Under the pieces are notes generated by a model. It made no database searches and had not been told where the DNA came from. It saw nothing but the letters and a program-made list of their open reading frames with translations. This document shows, one piece after another, positions 14,151 through 20,374 of a DNA stretch of 21,420 nt (positions are counted from its first letter, which is position 1; each line of letters opens with the position of its first letter). The DNA is from DASUFE01 sp036274675 (GTDB taxonomy: Bacteria > Pseudomonadota > Gammaproteobacteria > HTCC5015): contig DASUFE010000130.1 in the NCBI GenBank assembly GCA_036274675.1, positions 1 through 21,420 on the forward strand, in the 5' to 3' direction. The position numbers and the translations under genes were made by a program.

Positions 14151-14170
14151 TCTCGCGGGGGCGCGGAAGA
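14151..14170 (+). repeat. TCTCGC-family repeat, copy iii
   Basis: TCTCGCGGGGGCGCGGAAGA begins 5 bases after the RDD gene stop. It is degenerate but in the same orientation and position as copies i, ii and iv. Confidence 0.35.
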
Positions 14171-14267
14171 CGTGGTGAAACGCCGGGTTGAAAAAGTAAA
14201 AGGAAGAATATCCCAGAGAGTGTCTCCCGCAGAATATTGATTCATCAAAAATCGGGAATAATTGAAC

Positions 14268-14819
14268 ATGTCGCATAGCGTGTATTTTACCTTCCATGAT
14301 GTGATCGAAGCGCCCAGCGTTAATCGAGTGATCGATTTCACCAACAGGGCGCTCGGGGAACAAAATCCCCAAAAAATCTGTTACCTCATTTCATCAGGCG
14401 GAGGTTCAGTCGACTCCGGAGTCACCCTTTATAATTATCTACGTGCGCTGCCGGTGACCGTTGTTATGCACAATGTCGGTAGCGTAGATTCCATTGCCAA
14501 CGCTGTTTTCCTCGCAGGCCAGGAGCGTTACGCCATGCCGGCCTCGGCATTTCTGCTGCACGGCGTGATGTGGAACTTCCATGAGAAATCCACGCTGAGC
14601 TATCCCCAGATGCAGGAAATCATGAGCCGCTTCGACGCCGCCGAACAACTCATCGCGCGCATCATCGGTGAAAATACGAAACTGACCACCGAGGAAGTGC
14701 GCGCCCTGTTCCGGCAGGGCGAATCCAAAACACCGCAGTTCGCGAAAGAGAAAGGCATGATCCACGACATACGCGAAGTCAAAATCGAAGCCGGCAGTCC
14801 AATCATTGCCATCAAATAA
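14268..14819 (+). CDS. stand-alone ClpP-like serine peptidase family protein
   Basis: This 183-residue protein has the ClpP/crotonase-superfamily fold. LISSGGGSVDSGVTLYNYLR (about 40-59) matches the ClpP oxyanion segment with its GGS turn. HNVGSVDSIANAVFLAGQERY (68-88) carries the likely nucleophile S75, and PASAFLLHGV supplies H98 at roughly the ClpP spacing. The third ClpP residue, the Asp of the TERDRF region, is not conserved: here the segment reads RQGESKTPQFAKEKGMIHD, where only E152 or a later residue could act. It may therefore be a divergent peptidase or an inactive one. There is no clpX next to it. Start ATG 14268 has only a weak GGGA upstream; a TTG at 14262 is an alternative. Confidence 0.8.
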   Translation: MSHSVYFTFHDVIEAPSVNRVIDFTNRALGEQNPQKICYLISSGGGSVDSGVTLYNYLRALPVTVVMHNVGSVDSIANAVFLAGQERYAMPASAFLLHGVMWNFHEKSTLSYPQMQEIMSRFDAAEQLIARIIGENTKLTTEEVRALFRQGESKTPQFAKEKGMIHDIREVKIEAGSPIIAIK

Positions 14820-14822
14820 TTT

Positions 14823-14845
14823 CCTCTCGCGGAGGGCACAGAGAT
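14823..14845 (+). repeat. TCTCGC-family repeat, copy iv
   Basis: CCTCTCGCGGAGGGCACAGA follows the stop of the ClpP-like gene by 3 bases. It marks the left border region of the low-GC restriction-modification island. Confidence 0.45.
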
Positions 14846-14917
14846 GGATTATTAAATGGTTGGTGAAACCTAAAATTCGTTTTCCATGAGGCTAGATTCG
14901 TTTATTATGCCGAACTT

Positions 14918-15349
14918 ATGGCTATAAAAAAGAAGCCAAAGCGCCATGACCCACTTACAGTGGAGCAGCGTAGCGAAAGGATGTCGCGCATAAGTAGTTC
15001 GGATACAAAGCCGGAGTTGTTTGTTCGACAATTTATTTACGGTTTAGGGTTTCGGTATCGGCTTCATGTCAAAGAATTGCCAGGACGTCCCGACATTGTT
15101 TTTAGGAGATATAAAAAAGTCATTTTTGTACATGGTTGCTTCTGGCACCAGCATGGATGTAACCAATATCGAATGCCAAAAAGCAAAATAGATTTTTGGA
15201 TTCCAAAGTTGCAAAAAAATGTTGAAAGGGATAAGAAAATATCAAGAGAATTAAAAAAATGTGGTTGGAAGGTTCTCGTTATTTGGGAATGCCAATTAAA
15301 AAAGGTAGATTATTTGAAACGACGAGTAGTTAATTTTCTTGAGGGCTAA
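14918..15349 (+). CDS. vsr: very short patch repair endonuclease (Vsr)
   Basis: It nicks beside T:G mismatches that arise when 5-methylcytosine deaminates, starting repair back to C:G; such genes usually accompany a C5-cytosine methyltransferase. The protein has 143 residues. RMSRISSSDTKPELFVRQ is the N-terminal family signature, ELPGRPDIVFRRYKKVIFVH holds the catalytic D59 and H72, and GCFWHQHGC and VLVIWECQL (W123-E124-C125) complete the Vsr pattern. The zinc-binding His/Cys set is present. The coding sequence is AT-rich, unlike the genes to the left. The ATG at 14918 has no clear Shine-Dalgarno. Its stop is one base before the methyltransferase ATG, so the two genes are tightly coupled. 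Confidence 0.93.
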   Translation: MAIKKKPKRHDPLTVEQRSERMSRISSSDTKPELFVRQFIYGLGFRYRLHVKELPGRPDIVFRRYKKVIFVHGCFWHQHGCNQYRMPKSKIDFWIPKLQKNVERDKKISRELKKCGWKVLVIWECQLKKVDYLKRRVVNFLEG

Positions 15350-15350
15350 A

Positions 15351-16526
15351 ATGAAAAAATTAACGTCAATCGAGCTTTTTACAGGAGCGGGTGGTCTGGC
15401 GTTGGGCCTTGAGGAGTCGGGGTGGCGTCATTTGGGTCTTGTGGAAAAAAATGAAGATGCTTGTTCAACCATAAATTTGAATGAATATCTCAATCACCCA
15501 TTGGCCAAAGATTGGGAGCTTTATAAGGATGATGTAAGAAATATTAGATATAAAGAGATTTTTAAAGATGTAGATATGGTGGCCGGGGGGCCGCCTTGTC
15601 AACCCTTCTCTCTTGGAGGAAAGCATCGAGCATACCAAGATCATAGGGACATGTTTCCAGAAGCGGTTAGGGCGGTACGGGAATTGCGTCCTAAATGCTT
15701 TATTTTTGAAAATGTAAAAGGCCTTCTTCGGCAAAGTTTTGCTACATATTTTGGATATGTTTTACTGCAGCTTTCTTATCCGACAATAATTCGAAAGAAT
15801 AAAGAAGATTGGACAAAGCATCTATCCAGACTTGAACGCGTTCATATCAAGGGTAGAGCTGAGAAAGAGCTTTCTTATCGTGTGGTATTCAGGCTTCTTA
15901 ACGCTTCAGACTATGGTGTTCCGCAATATCGTCATAGAGTTTTTATTGTTGGATTTAGATCTGATTTAGAGAAAGAATGGTCTTTTCCAGAGCCGACACA
16001 TACCCTGGATAAGCTGCTCTGGGATCAATGGGTAGATGGTTCTTATTGGGATGAGCACCGCGTATCAAAGCGATCTCGCCCACTGACTCCAATAAGATAT
16101 AAATTAAGAATAAACGAGTTGGCGTCGGATTTCTTTATGAAACCCCCGTCAGGTCAAAGATATAAAACGGTGAGAGACGCATTGAGTGGGCTACCTAACC
16201 CGGTCTCTAAAGAACACTCTTTTGCTAATCACGAATTCCGTGATGGAGCTCGCCCATACCCCGGGCATACAGGAAGTGTTTTAGATGAACCATCTAAAGC
16301 ATTGAAAGCTGGAGACCATGGAGTTCCTGGTGGTGAAAACATGATAGCGTTTCCAAACGGGAAATATCGCTATTTCACGGTTAGAGAGAGTGCGCGGATT
16401 CAAACTTTTCCGGATGATTATGTATTTAGTGGTTCTTGGACGGAAGCGATGAGACAAATTGGAAATGCCGTCCCCGTAAAATTAGCGAAGATTGTGGGAG
16501 ATAGCGTTCGACGGCAAATGGAGTAG
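15351..16526 (+). CDS. DNA cytosine-5 methyltransferase of a type II restriction-modification system
   Basis: This 391-residue enzyme transfers a methyl group from SAM to carbon 5 of cytosine in its recognition site. The ten-motif order is intact: motif I TSIELFTGAGGLALGL (5-20), motif IV GGPPCQPFSLGG with the nucleophile C83, motif VI FIFENVKGLL (ENV at 120-122), motif VIII NASDYGVPQYRHRVFIVGF (QYRHR at 192-196), motif IX near TVRDALSGLP, and motif X MRQIGNAVPVKLAK. The target-recognition region between VIII and IX decides specificity. By association with an Eco29kI-type nuclease it may be CCGCGG, which is inference. GAGGG at 15341-15345 supports ATG 15351 over the upstream TTG. It lies three bases before the endonuclease gene. 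Low GC marks it as acquired. Confidence 0.93.
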   Translation: MKKLTSIELFTGAGGLALGLEESGWRHLGLVEKNEDACSTINLNEYLNHPLAKDWELYKDDVRNIRYKEIFKDVDMVAGGPPCQPFSLGGKHRAYQDHRDMFPEAVRAVRELRPKCFIFENVKGLLRQSFATYFGYVLLQLSYPTIIRKNKEDWTKHLSRLERVHIKGRAEKELSYRVVFRLLNASDYGVPQYRHRVFIVGFRSDLEKEWSFPEPTHTLDKLLWDQWVDGSYWDEHRVSKRSRPLTPIRYKLRINELASDFFMKPPSGQRYKTVRDALSGLPNPVSKEHSFANHEFRDGARPYPGHTGSVLDEPSKALKAGDHGVPGGENMIAFPNGKYRYFTVRESARIQTFPDDYVFSGSWTEAMRQIGNAVPVKLAKIVGDSVRRQME

Positions 16527-16529
16527 CAT

Positions 16530-17210
16530 ATGGCTAATAAAGAACCGCCCCGTATTCCTCCATATAATCCACTTGATAAGACCAATCTTGGTGTAAGTGT
16601 TGCTGAAGCCATGTTGGAACAGTCTGTTGGATTATTACCTCCTCCTGAACCGTTTTTTGGGGCTGGGATTTATGCCATCTATTATTCAGGGAACTTCCCT
16701 CTATATGCGGAGTTGGCAGAATATAACAAGAATGATGTTTATCAATGGCCAATCTATGTTGGAAAAGCTGTGCCGGCTGGGGCGCGTAAAGGTGGATTTG
16801 GTTTGGGAGCGGATCCAGGTCAAGCCTTATATAAAAGACTGGTTGAACACTCTGTAACCATAGAGCAAGCAAAAAATATTGAATTATTAGATTTTAAATG
16901 CCGTTTTCTTGTGGTTGATGATATTTGGATTCCTTTGGCCGAGTCATTGCTTATTGAAATGTTTTCTCCTTTATGGAACCGAAAAATAGATGGTTTTGGA
17001 AATCATGATCCTGGTAAGGGGCGGTATCAACAGCAAAAGTCACCTTGGGATACCATTCACCCGGGCAGGCCTTGGGCGGATAAATTGCAACCTCTGTTAG
17101 CAGACGAAAATAAGATTAAAGAAGAAGCACAAAATTATATCTCCAAGACAAAGGGCAAAATAAAAGATCAATATATTCCAAAGAAGATAGCATCTAAAGA
17201 TTCAAGGTAG
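16530..17210 (+). CDS. Eco29kI-type GIY-YIG restriction endonuclease (R1)
   Basis: This 226-residue type II nuclease with the GIY-YIG fold has GIYAIYY at 46-52 and PIYVGKAVPAGARKGGFG with Y76 and K79. YKRLVEH gives R103 and H107, LAESLLIEMF provides the metal-binding E143, and PLWNRKIDGFGNHDPGKGR holds N150. These are the Tyr, Tyr, Lys, Arg, His, Glu and Asn of the Eco29kI group, which cuts CCGCGG in its known members; conservation of that specificity is not shown. Length is close to Eco29kI. The Shine-Dalgarno GGAG (16520-16523) lies at the end of the methyltransferase gene, so it is translated from the same mRNA. The C-terminal 35 residues are lysine-rich and variable. No controller protein gene is seen. 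Confidence 0.88.
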   Translation: MANKEPPRIPPYNPLDKTNLGVSVAEAMLEQSVGLLPPPEPFFGAGIYAIYYSGNFPLYAELAEYNKNDVYQWPIYVGKAVPAGARKGGFGLGADPGQALYKRLVEHSVTIEQAKNIELLDFKCRFLVVDDIWIPLAESLLIEMFSPLWNRKIDGFGNHDPGKGRYQQQKSPWDTIHPGRPWADKLQPLLADENKIKEEAQNYISKTKGKIKDQYIPKKIASKDSR

Positions 17211-17217
17211 CTTTTAA

Positions 17218-17242
17218 TCCGCGCTTTCTTGCGAGAAATTCT
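17218..17242 (-). repeat. TCTCGC-family repeat, copy vi, between the two nuclease genes
   Basis: On the minus strand it reads AATTTCTCGCAAGAAAGCGC followed by GGATTAAAAG, 8 bases after the stop of R1. The sequence to its right is noticeably GC-richer than R1, so this repeat may mark a junction. Confidence 0.4.
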
Positions 17243-17279
17243 TGACTCTTTTGCCGAGCCGAAGCAGACTCGCCCCCTA

Positions 17280-17744
17280 ATGGCAGACCGAAATCCACAT
17301 CACTTCGATTTTGACCTCGACAGGGGCATACGCTCTCAGGTAGTAGAAAAATTAAAGGCAAGCCCGATTCTCCCGTTGAAGAAGGGCATAGGGCCACAGG
17401 AGAGCGGAATTTATGCGCTCTATTTCAGGGGGAAATTGGTTTACATCGGTAAGGCATCCAAGGGGACAACTAAAAGTAAGCGAACTTTGCGTAGCCGTTT
17501 TGGCGAGCATGTAACCAAAATCAGCGGGCGAGAGAATATATCTCTGTCCAATATGAAATGTCGGTACCTGACATTTGCAAGTGAATGGTGGGTATTCGCG
17601 GCTGAATTCGCGCTCATTACCCATTATCAGCCTCAGTGGAATGAGAGCGGATTTGGAAGCAAAACACCGGGTATCGGTCGGCCTGGAACCGCGCGTATTA
17701 GTCGGTGGGATAAGAAATTCCCGAAAAAAGTCATTGAAAAATAG
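17280..17744 (+). CDS. second Eco29kI-like GIY-YIG endonuclease (R2)
   Basis: This 154-residue protein is homologous to R1 over the catalytic domain. It has GIYALYF at 43-49, LVYIGKAS with Y55 and K58, and RSRFGEH with R73 and H77 (R1 has KRLVEH). FAAEFALI carries E109 (R1 LAESLLI), then comes PQWNESGFGSKTPGIGRPG with N121 (R1 PLWNRKIDGFG), and finally a trailing SRWDKKFP. All catalytic residues are therefore kept. It lacks the long insert between GIY and YIG and the C-terminal tail of R1. The N-terminal HHFDFDLDRGIRSQVVEKL is typical of short family members. Start ATG 17280 has no Shine-Dalgarno; TTG 17229 is the only longer choice and would run through the repeat. No second methyltransferase accompanies it. 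Confidence 0.82.
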   Translation: MADRNPHHFDFDLDRGIRSQVVEKLKASPILPLKKGIGPQESGIYALYFRGKLVYIGKASKGTTKSKRTLRSRFGEHVTKISGRENISLSNMKCRYLTFASEWWVFAAEFALITHYQPQWNESGFGSKTPGIGRPGTARISRWDKKFPKKVIEK

Positions 17745-17794
17745 TCAATCCCGACTAGGTTTTCTCAGTGAAAGATATTCATTTGCATTTTTAT

Positions 17795-17818
17795 CGCTGC
17801 GTCTCCGCGAGAAATCTT
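17795..17818 (-). repeat. TCTCGC-family repeat, copy v
   Basis: On the minus strand it reads GATTTCTCGCGGAGACGCAG, the best match to the TCTCGC-GAG-CGCAG consensus in the window. It lies beyond the terminator of the minus-strand symporter gene, in that gene's orientation, and close to the right border of the restriction-modification island. Confidence 0.55.
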
Positions 17819-17831
17819 CTTTATAAAAACA

Positions 17832-17863
17832 AAACGGCGCCTGGATTGCTCCAGGCGCCGTTT
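17832..17863 (-). terminator. strong rho-independent terminator of the symporter gene
   Basis: AAACGGCGCCTGGA (17832-17845) pairs perfectly over 14 bp with TCCAGGCGCCGTTT (17850-17863) around a four-base loop. On the minus strand it is followed by TTTTGTTTTTATAA. It lies 25 bases after the symporter stop. Because both flanks are A/T-rich, it could also stop transcription coming from R2. Confidence 0.9.
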
Positions 17864-17887
17864 CTCTTGCAGCACTGGTAAGGGGGC

Positions 17888-19609
17888 TTACCAGAAGTAA
17901 ATATAAATCCCCGCAATGATGCCAAGGATCGCCACGGTGTGGAATTTTTCCCAGAAACCGTAGCTGGCGCGTTCCGCGGCTTTCTGTTCGGGCGTGATCG
18001 AGCTGTAGGTCAGGCCCGCCAGTTCGCCCGGCGCGGGGCGCGGGGTGAACTTGCTGACGACGAAGATCAGCGCGCAGGTGAAGACGAACAGGAAAAAGCT
18101 GAAATAGAGCCAGTTCAGGTCGACGTAGGCCTGGATCGGCCCCGGCCACTGCACGCCGTTCGTCTCATGGATGGCCTGCAAAGCCAGGCGGCTCATGCCG
18201 ATCACGAAGCCCGCGACGATGCCGATCAGGCCGGACTGGCGGCTGACGCCGGCCGAGAAGATACCGACCATGAACACGGCGGCGATCGAGGGCGCGATCA
18301 GCGCCTGCACCGTCTGCAGATAGGTGTAAAGCTGGCCTTTGCCGAGATCCTGCAGGAAGGGAATCCACGCCATGCCGAGCAGGATTACCACGCCGGTGGC
18401 GAGACGGCCGACGTTCACCAGGTGCCGCTCGCTCGATTGCGGTCTTAAGCGCTTGTAGAAGTCGACCGTGAACAGAGTGGCGGTCGAGTTGAACAGCGAG
18501 GCCAGCGCGCTCATCAACGCCGACAGCATGCCCGCCAGCACCAGACCGCGCAGGCCTTCCGGCAGCAGCGCCGAGACCAGGATCGGGAACGCGCCCTGCG
18601 GATTGGAACCGATTGCTTCGAAGCCGGGGAAGCCCTGCCGGTACAGCGCCACGGCAATCATGCCGGGCAGCAGGAAGATGAACACCGGCGCCAGTTTGAG
18701 GTAGCCGGCGAAAATGGTGCCGCGTCGCGCCTGTTGCAGATTACGGGCGGTCAGCACGCGCTGGGCGATGTACTGGTCCGTACACCAGTACCACAGGCCG
18801 ATGATGGGCGAGGCCAGGATTACGCCGAGCCACGGAGTGGCGCTGGGGTCGAACAGAAAACCGGGGAAACCGGTGGTTTCGGGGGTGGTCGACAGCGGGC
18901 GCCACATGCTGATGGTCTCGGCGTTGGCTGCCTTCAGTGCATCCATGCCGCCGATCTCGAACAGGCCCACTACCAGCAACACCGACGAGCCGATCAGCAA
19001 TACCGGCACGTGCATGGCTTCGGTCCAGAGCACCGACTTCATGCCGCCGAGTATGACGAAGATACCGGTGATGATGACCAGGAAGAAGGCGGAGAACCAG
19101 AAGAAGTCCGTCACGCCCAGGATCGGCAGATCCAGGGTTTCGTAGCCGAGGATGGTCTGGATCGCGAAGGCGCCGGCGAAGATCGTGACCGAAGCCTTGG
19201 TCAGGATATAGCTGATGAAGAAGATCAGCGACAGGAACGTGCGGGTCGCCGGGGTATAGCGCTTCTCCAGGAATTCGGGTGTCGTGAAAATTTTCGAACG
19301 CAGGTAGAAGGGAGCGAAGATCCAGCCGAGCACCAGGCACAGATAGGAATGCAGTTCCCAGTGCGCGAAAGCCATGCCGGAACCCGCGCCCGAACCGGCA
19401 AGGCCGATCAGGTGTTCCGCGCCGATGTTCGAGGCGAAGATCGAAGAGCCGATCAGGAACCAGCCCGCGTCCCGGCTGGCGAGAAAGTAATCGCTGGTGT
19501 CCTTTTCCTTCATGAGAGCGCACCAGACGCAGATTCCCGTGTTGATGATGAAGTAGAGGGCGACGACTGCCCAATCAATGCCTGAAAATACAACCGCAGT
19601 CCCGGTCAT
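17888..19609 (-). CDS. sodium/solute symporter, SSS family (SglT-like)
   Basis: This 573-residue inner-membrane transporter of the solute:sodium symporter family couples sodium entry to uptake of a small solute, here most likely a sugar. DYFLASRDAGWFLIGSSIFA followed by SNIGAEHLIGLAGSG is the N-terminal SSS signature, as in Vibrio SglT. YWCTDQYIAQRVLTARN is the conserved loop of the sugar group. LAGMLSALMSALASLFNSTATLFTVDFYK carries the sodium-site serines and threonines of helix 8. About 14 hydrophobic segments can be counted, including one at the extreme C-terminus. A GGGGGAT-like Shine-Dalgarno precedes the ATG on the minus strand. It is a single gene with its own terminator. The exact sugar cannot be read from sequence. 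Confidence 0.92.
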   Translation of the reverse strand: MTGTAVVFSGIDWAVVALYFIINTGICVWCALMKEKDTSDYFLASRDAGWFLIGSSIFASNIGAEHLIGLAGSGAGSGMAFAHWELHSYLCLVLGWIFAPFYLRSKIFTTPEFLEKRYTPATRTFLSLIFFISYILTKASVTIFAGAFAIQTILGYETLDLPILGVTDFFWFSAFFLVIITGIFVILGGMKSVLWTEAMHVPVLLIGSSVLLVVGLFEIGGMDALKAANAETISMWRPLSTTPETTGFPGFLFDPSATPWLGVILASPIIGLWYWCTDQYIAQRVLTARNLQQARRGTIFAGYLKLAPVFIFLLPGMIAVALYRQGFPGFEAIGSNPQGAFPILVSALLPEGLRGLVLAGMLSALMSALASLFNSTATLFTVDFYKRLRPQSSERHLVNVGRLATGVVILLGMAWIPFLQDLGKGQLYTYLQTVQALIAPSIAAVFMVGIFSAGVSRQSGLIGIVAGFVIGMSRLALQAIHETNGVQWPGPIQAYVDLNWLYFSFFLFVFTCALIFVVSKFTPRPAPGELAGLTYSSITPEQKAAERASYGFWEKFHTVAILGIIAGIYIYFW

Positions 19610-19639
19610 TTTTTGATCCCCCGTTATTTATTAATTTTG

Positions 19640-19672
19640 GTACGCCTTGGCGCTGCCGCCGTTGCGGCGTAC
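19640..19672 (-). promoter_or_regulatory. leader stem-loop upstream of the symporter gene
   Basis: GTACGCC (19640-19646) and GGCGTAC (19666-19672) form a 7-bp outer stem, with further GCCGC/GCGGC pairing inside. It lies 31 bases upstream of the ATG on the minus strand, in the expected 5' leader. Confidence 0.4.
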
Positions 19673-19723
19673 ATTCCCCATACGGACAAACGCGCAAAGT
19701 GTAGCAGTTTTTCGCCGTAAATT

Positions 19724-19736
19724 GCCATTAAATGGC
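19724..19736. promoter_or_regulatory. candidate operator dyad GCCATT-A-AATGGC
   Basis: A perfect 6+6 inverted repeat with a one-base centre lies about 115 bp upstream of the symporter start. The size fits a dimeric regulator such as a LacI- or GntR-type protein, but no regulator gene is next to it. Confidence 0.3.
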
Positions 19737-19880
19737 CTTAGGATATGCGGGGTTCATCCGGGGGCGACGGCATAATGAGGCCTGCTTAGGGAGAGGATTG
19801 GCGTGAGGGCAAACAAGAAAACAAATATTCCATCCGCTCAGCCAGGCGAATGGGCGTGCAGGGCGGTTTTGATCAGGTTT

Positions 19881-19945
19881 GGGATCAGGTTCGACTAGAC
19901 AGTTATCGGTGATAGCGCTGCAGACTCCGCTGTTGCTTGCCGTTC
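19881..19945. repeat. diverged dispersed repeat, copy 2
   Basis: It carries GGGATCA at 19881-19887 and GCTGTTGCTTGCCGTTC at 19929-19945, with the same 48-base offset as copy 1 at 5128-5192. To its right CTGTTGCTT and AAGTAACAG can form a short hairpin. Confidence 0.55.
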
Positions 19946-20347
19946 CACATCTGAAGTAACAGATACGCGCCACGTTTTATCCAATGGGCAAACAACTCGC
20001 CTGGAAGCGCTCTTCTTTCCCCCTTTCCTTTCACAAAAAAAGAAATGGAGTCGCGACAGCCCGTGAAGCAGGCGGGCGCAACGTCTTTGATTATTTTTTG
20101 GATTCAAATATAAATTGAAATTTTTACCAAAAAAATCGCTCACTCTCCTGGAGCGTGACTCCTCCAATGCCACTCACACCATCGGTCACTCACCTTAAAG
20201 CGGGCTTACGAATTTGAACTGCGCGCCGGATAGGTTAAAAGGTTAAACGCACGCTGGTCATTCATTTGGAATGCATGGCCCTTGCGTAAAACGAATAACC
20301 AGACAGAGTTTTCTTTGTAGCATGCTGCATTCGCTGATGTTGAAGCC

Positions 20348-20366
20348 CGGCCGGAGCCGGCCGGCG
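20348..20366 (+). promoter_or_regulatory. GC-rich hairpin just upstream of the glycosyltransferase start
   Basis: CGGCCGGAGCCGGCCG is almost fully self-complementary and ends 9 bases before the ATG. It occupies the place where a Shine-Dalgarno would be expected, and no normal one is visible. Confidence 0.4.
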
Positions 20367-20374
20367 CGGGCCGA

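Larger units (their letters stand above)
19610..20374. other. divergent intergenic region between symporter and glycosyltransferase
   Basis: No convincing gene lies in these 765 bp. The region holds the symporter leader hairpin (19640-19672), a 13-bp dyad (19724-19736), the second copy of the dispersed repeat (19881-19945), an AT-rich stretch around 20090-20140 and a GC-rich hairpin just before the glycosyltransferase start (20348-20366). Minus-strand open frames of 81 and 92 codons overlap the repeat, lack ribosome binding sites and are not accepted. Confidence 0.6.

Noticed and set aside
18734..19585. 283-codon plus-strand open frame opposite the symporter
   Set aside because: Antisense of a clear membrane transporter; the translation is rich in Asp, Glu, Gln and Arg, as expected from reading hydrophobic codons backwards.
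19895..20173. 92-codon minus-strand frame in the symporter-glycosyltransferase spacer
   Set aside because: It overlaps the dispersed repeat, lacks a ribosome binding site and has no recognisable domain; it looks like translated repeat sequence.
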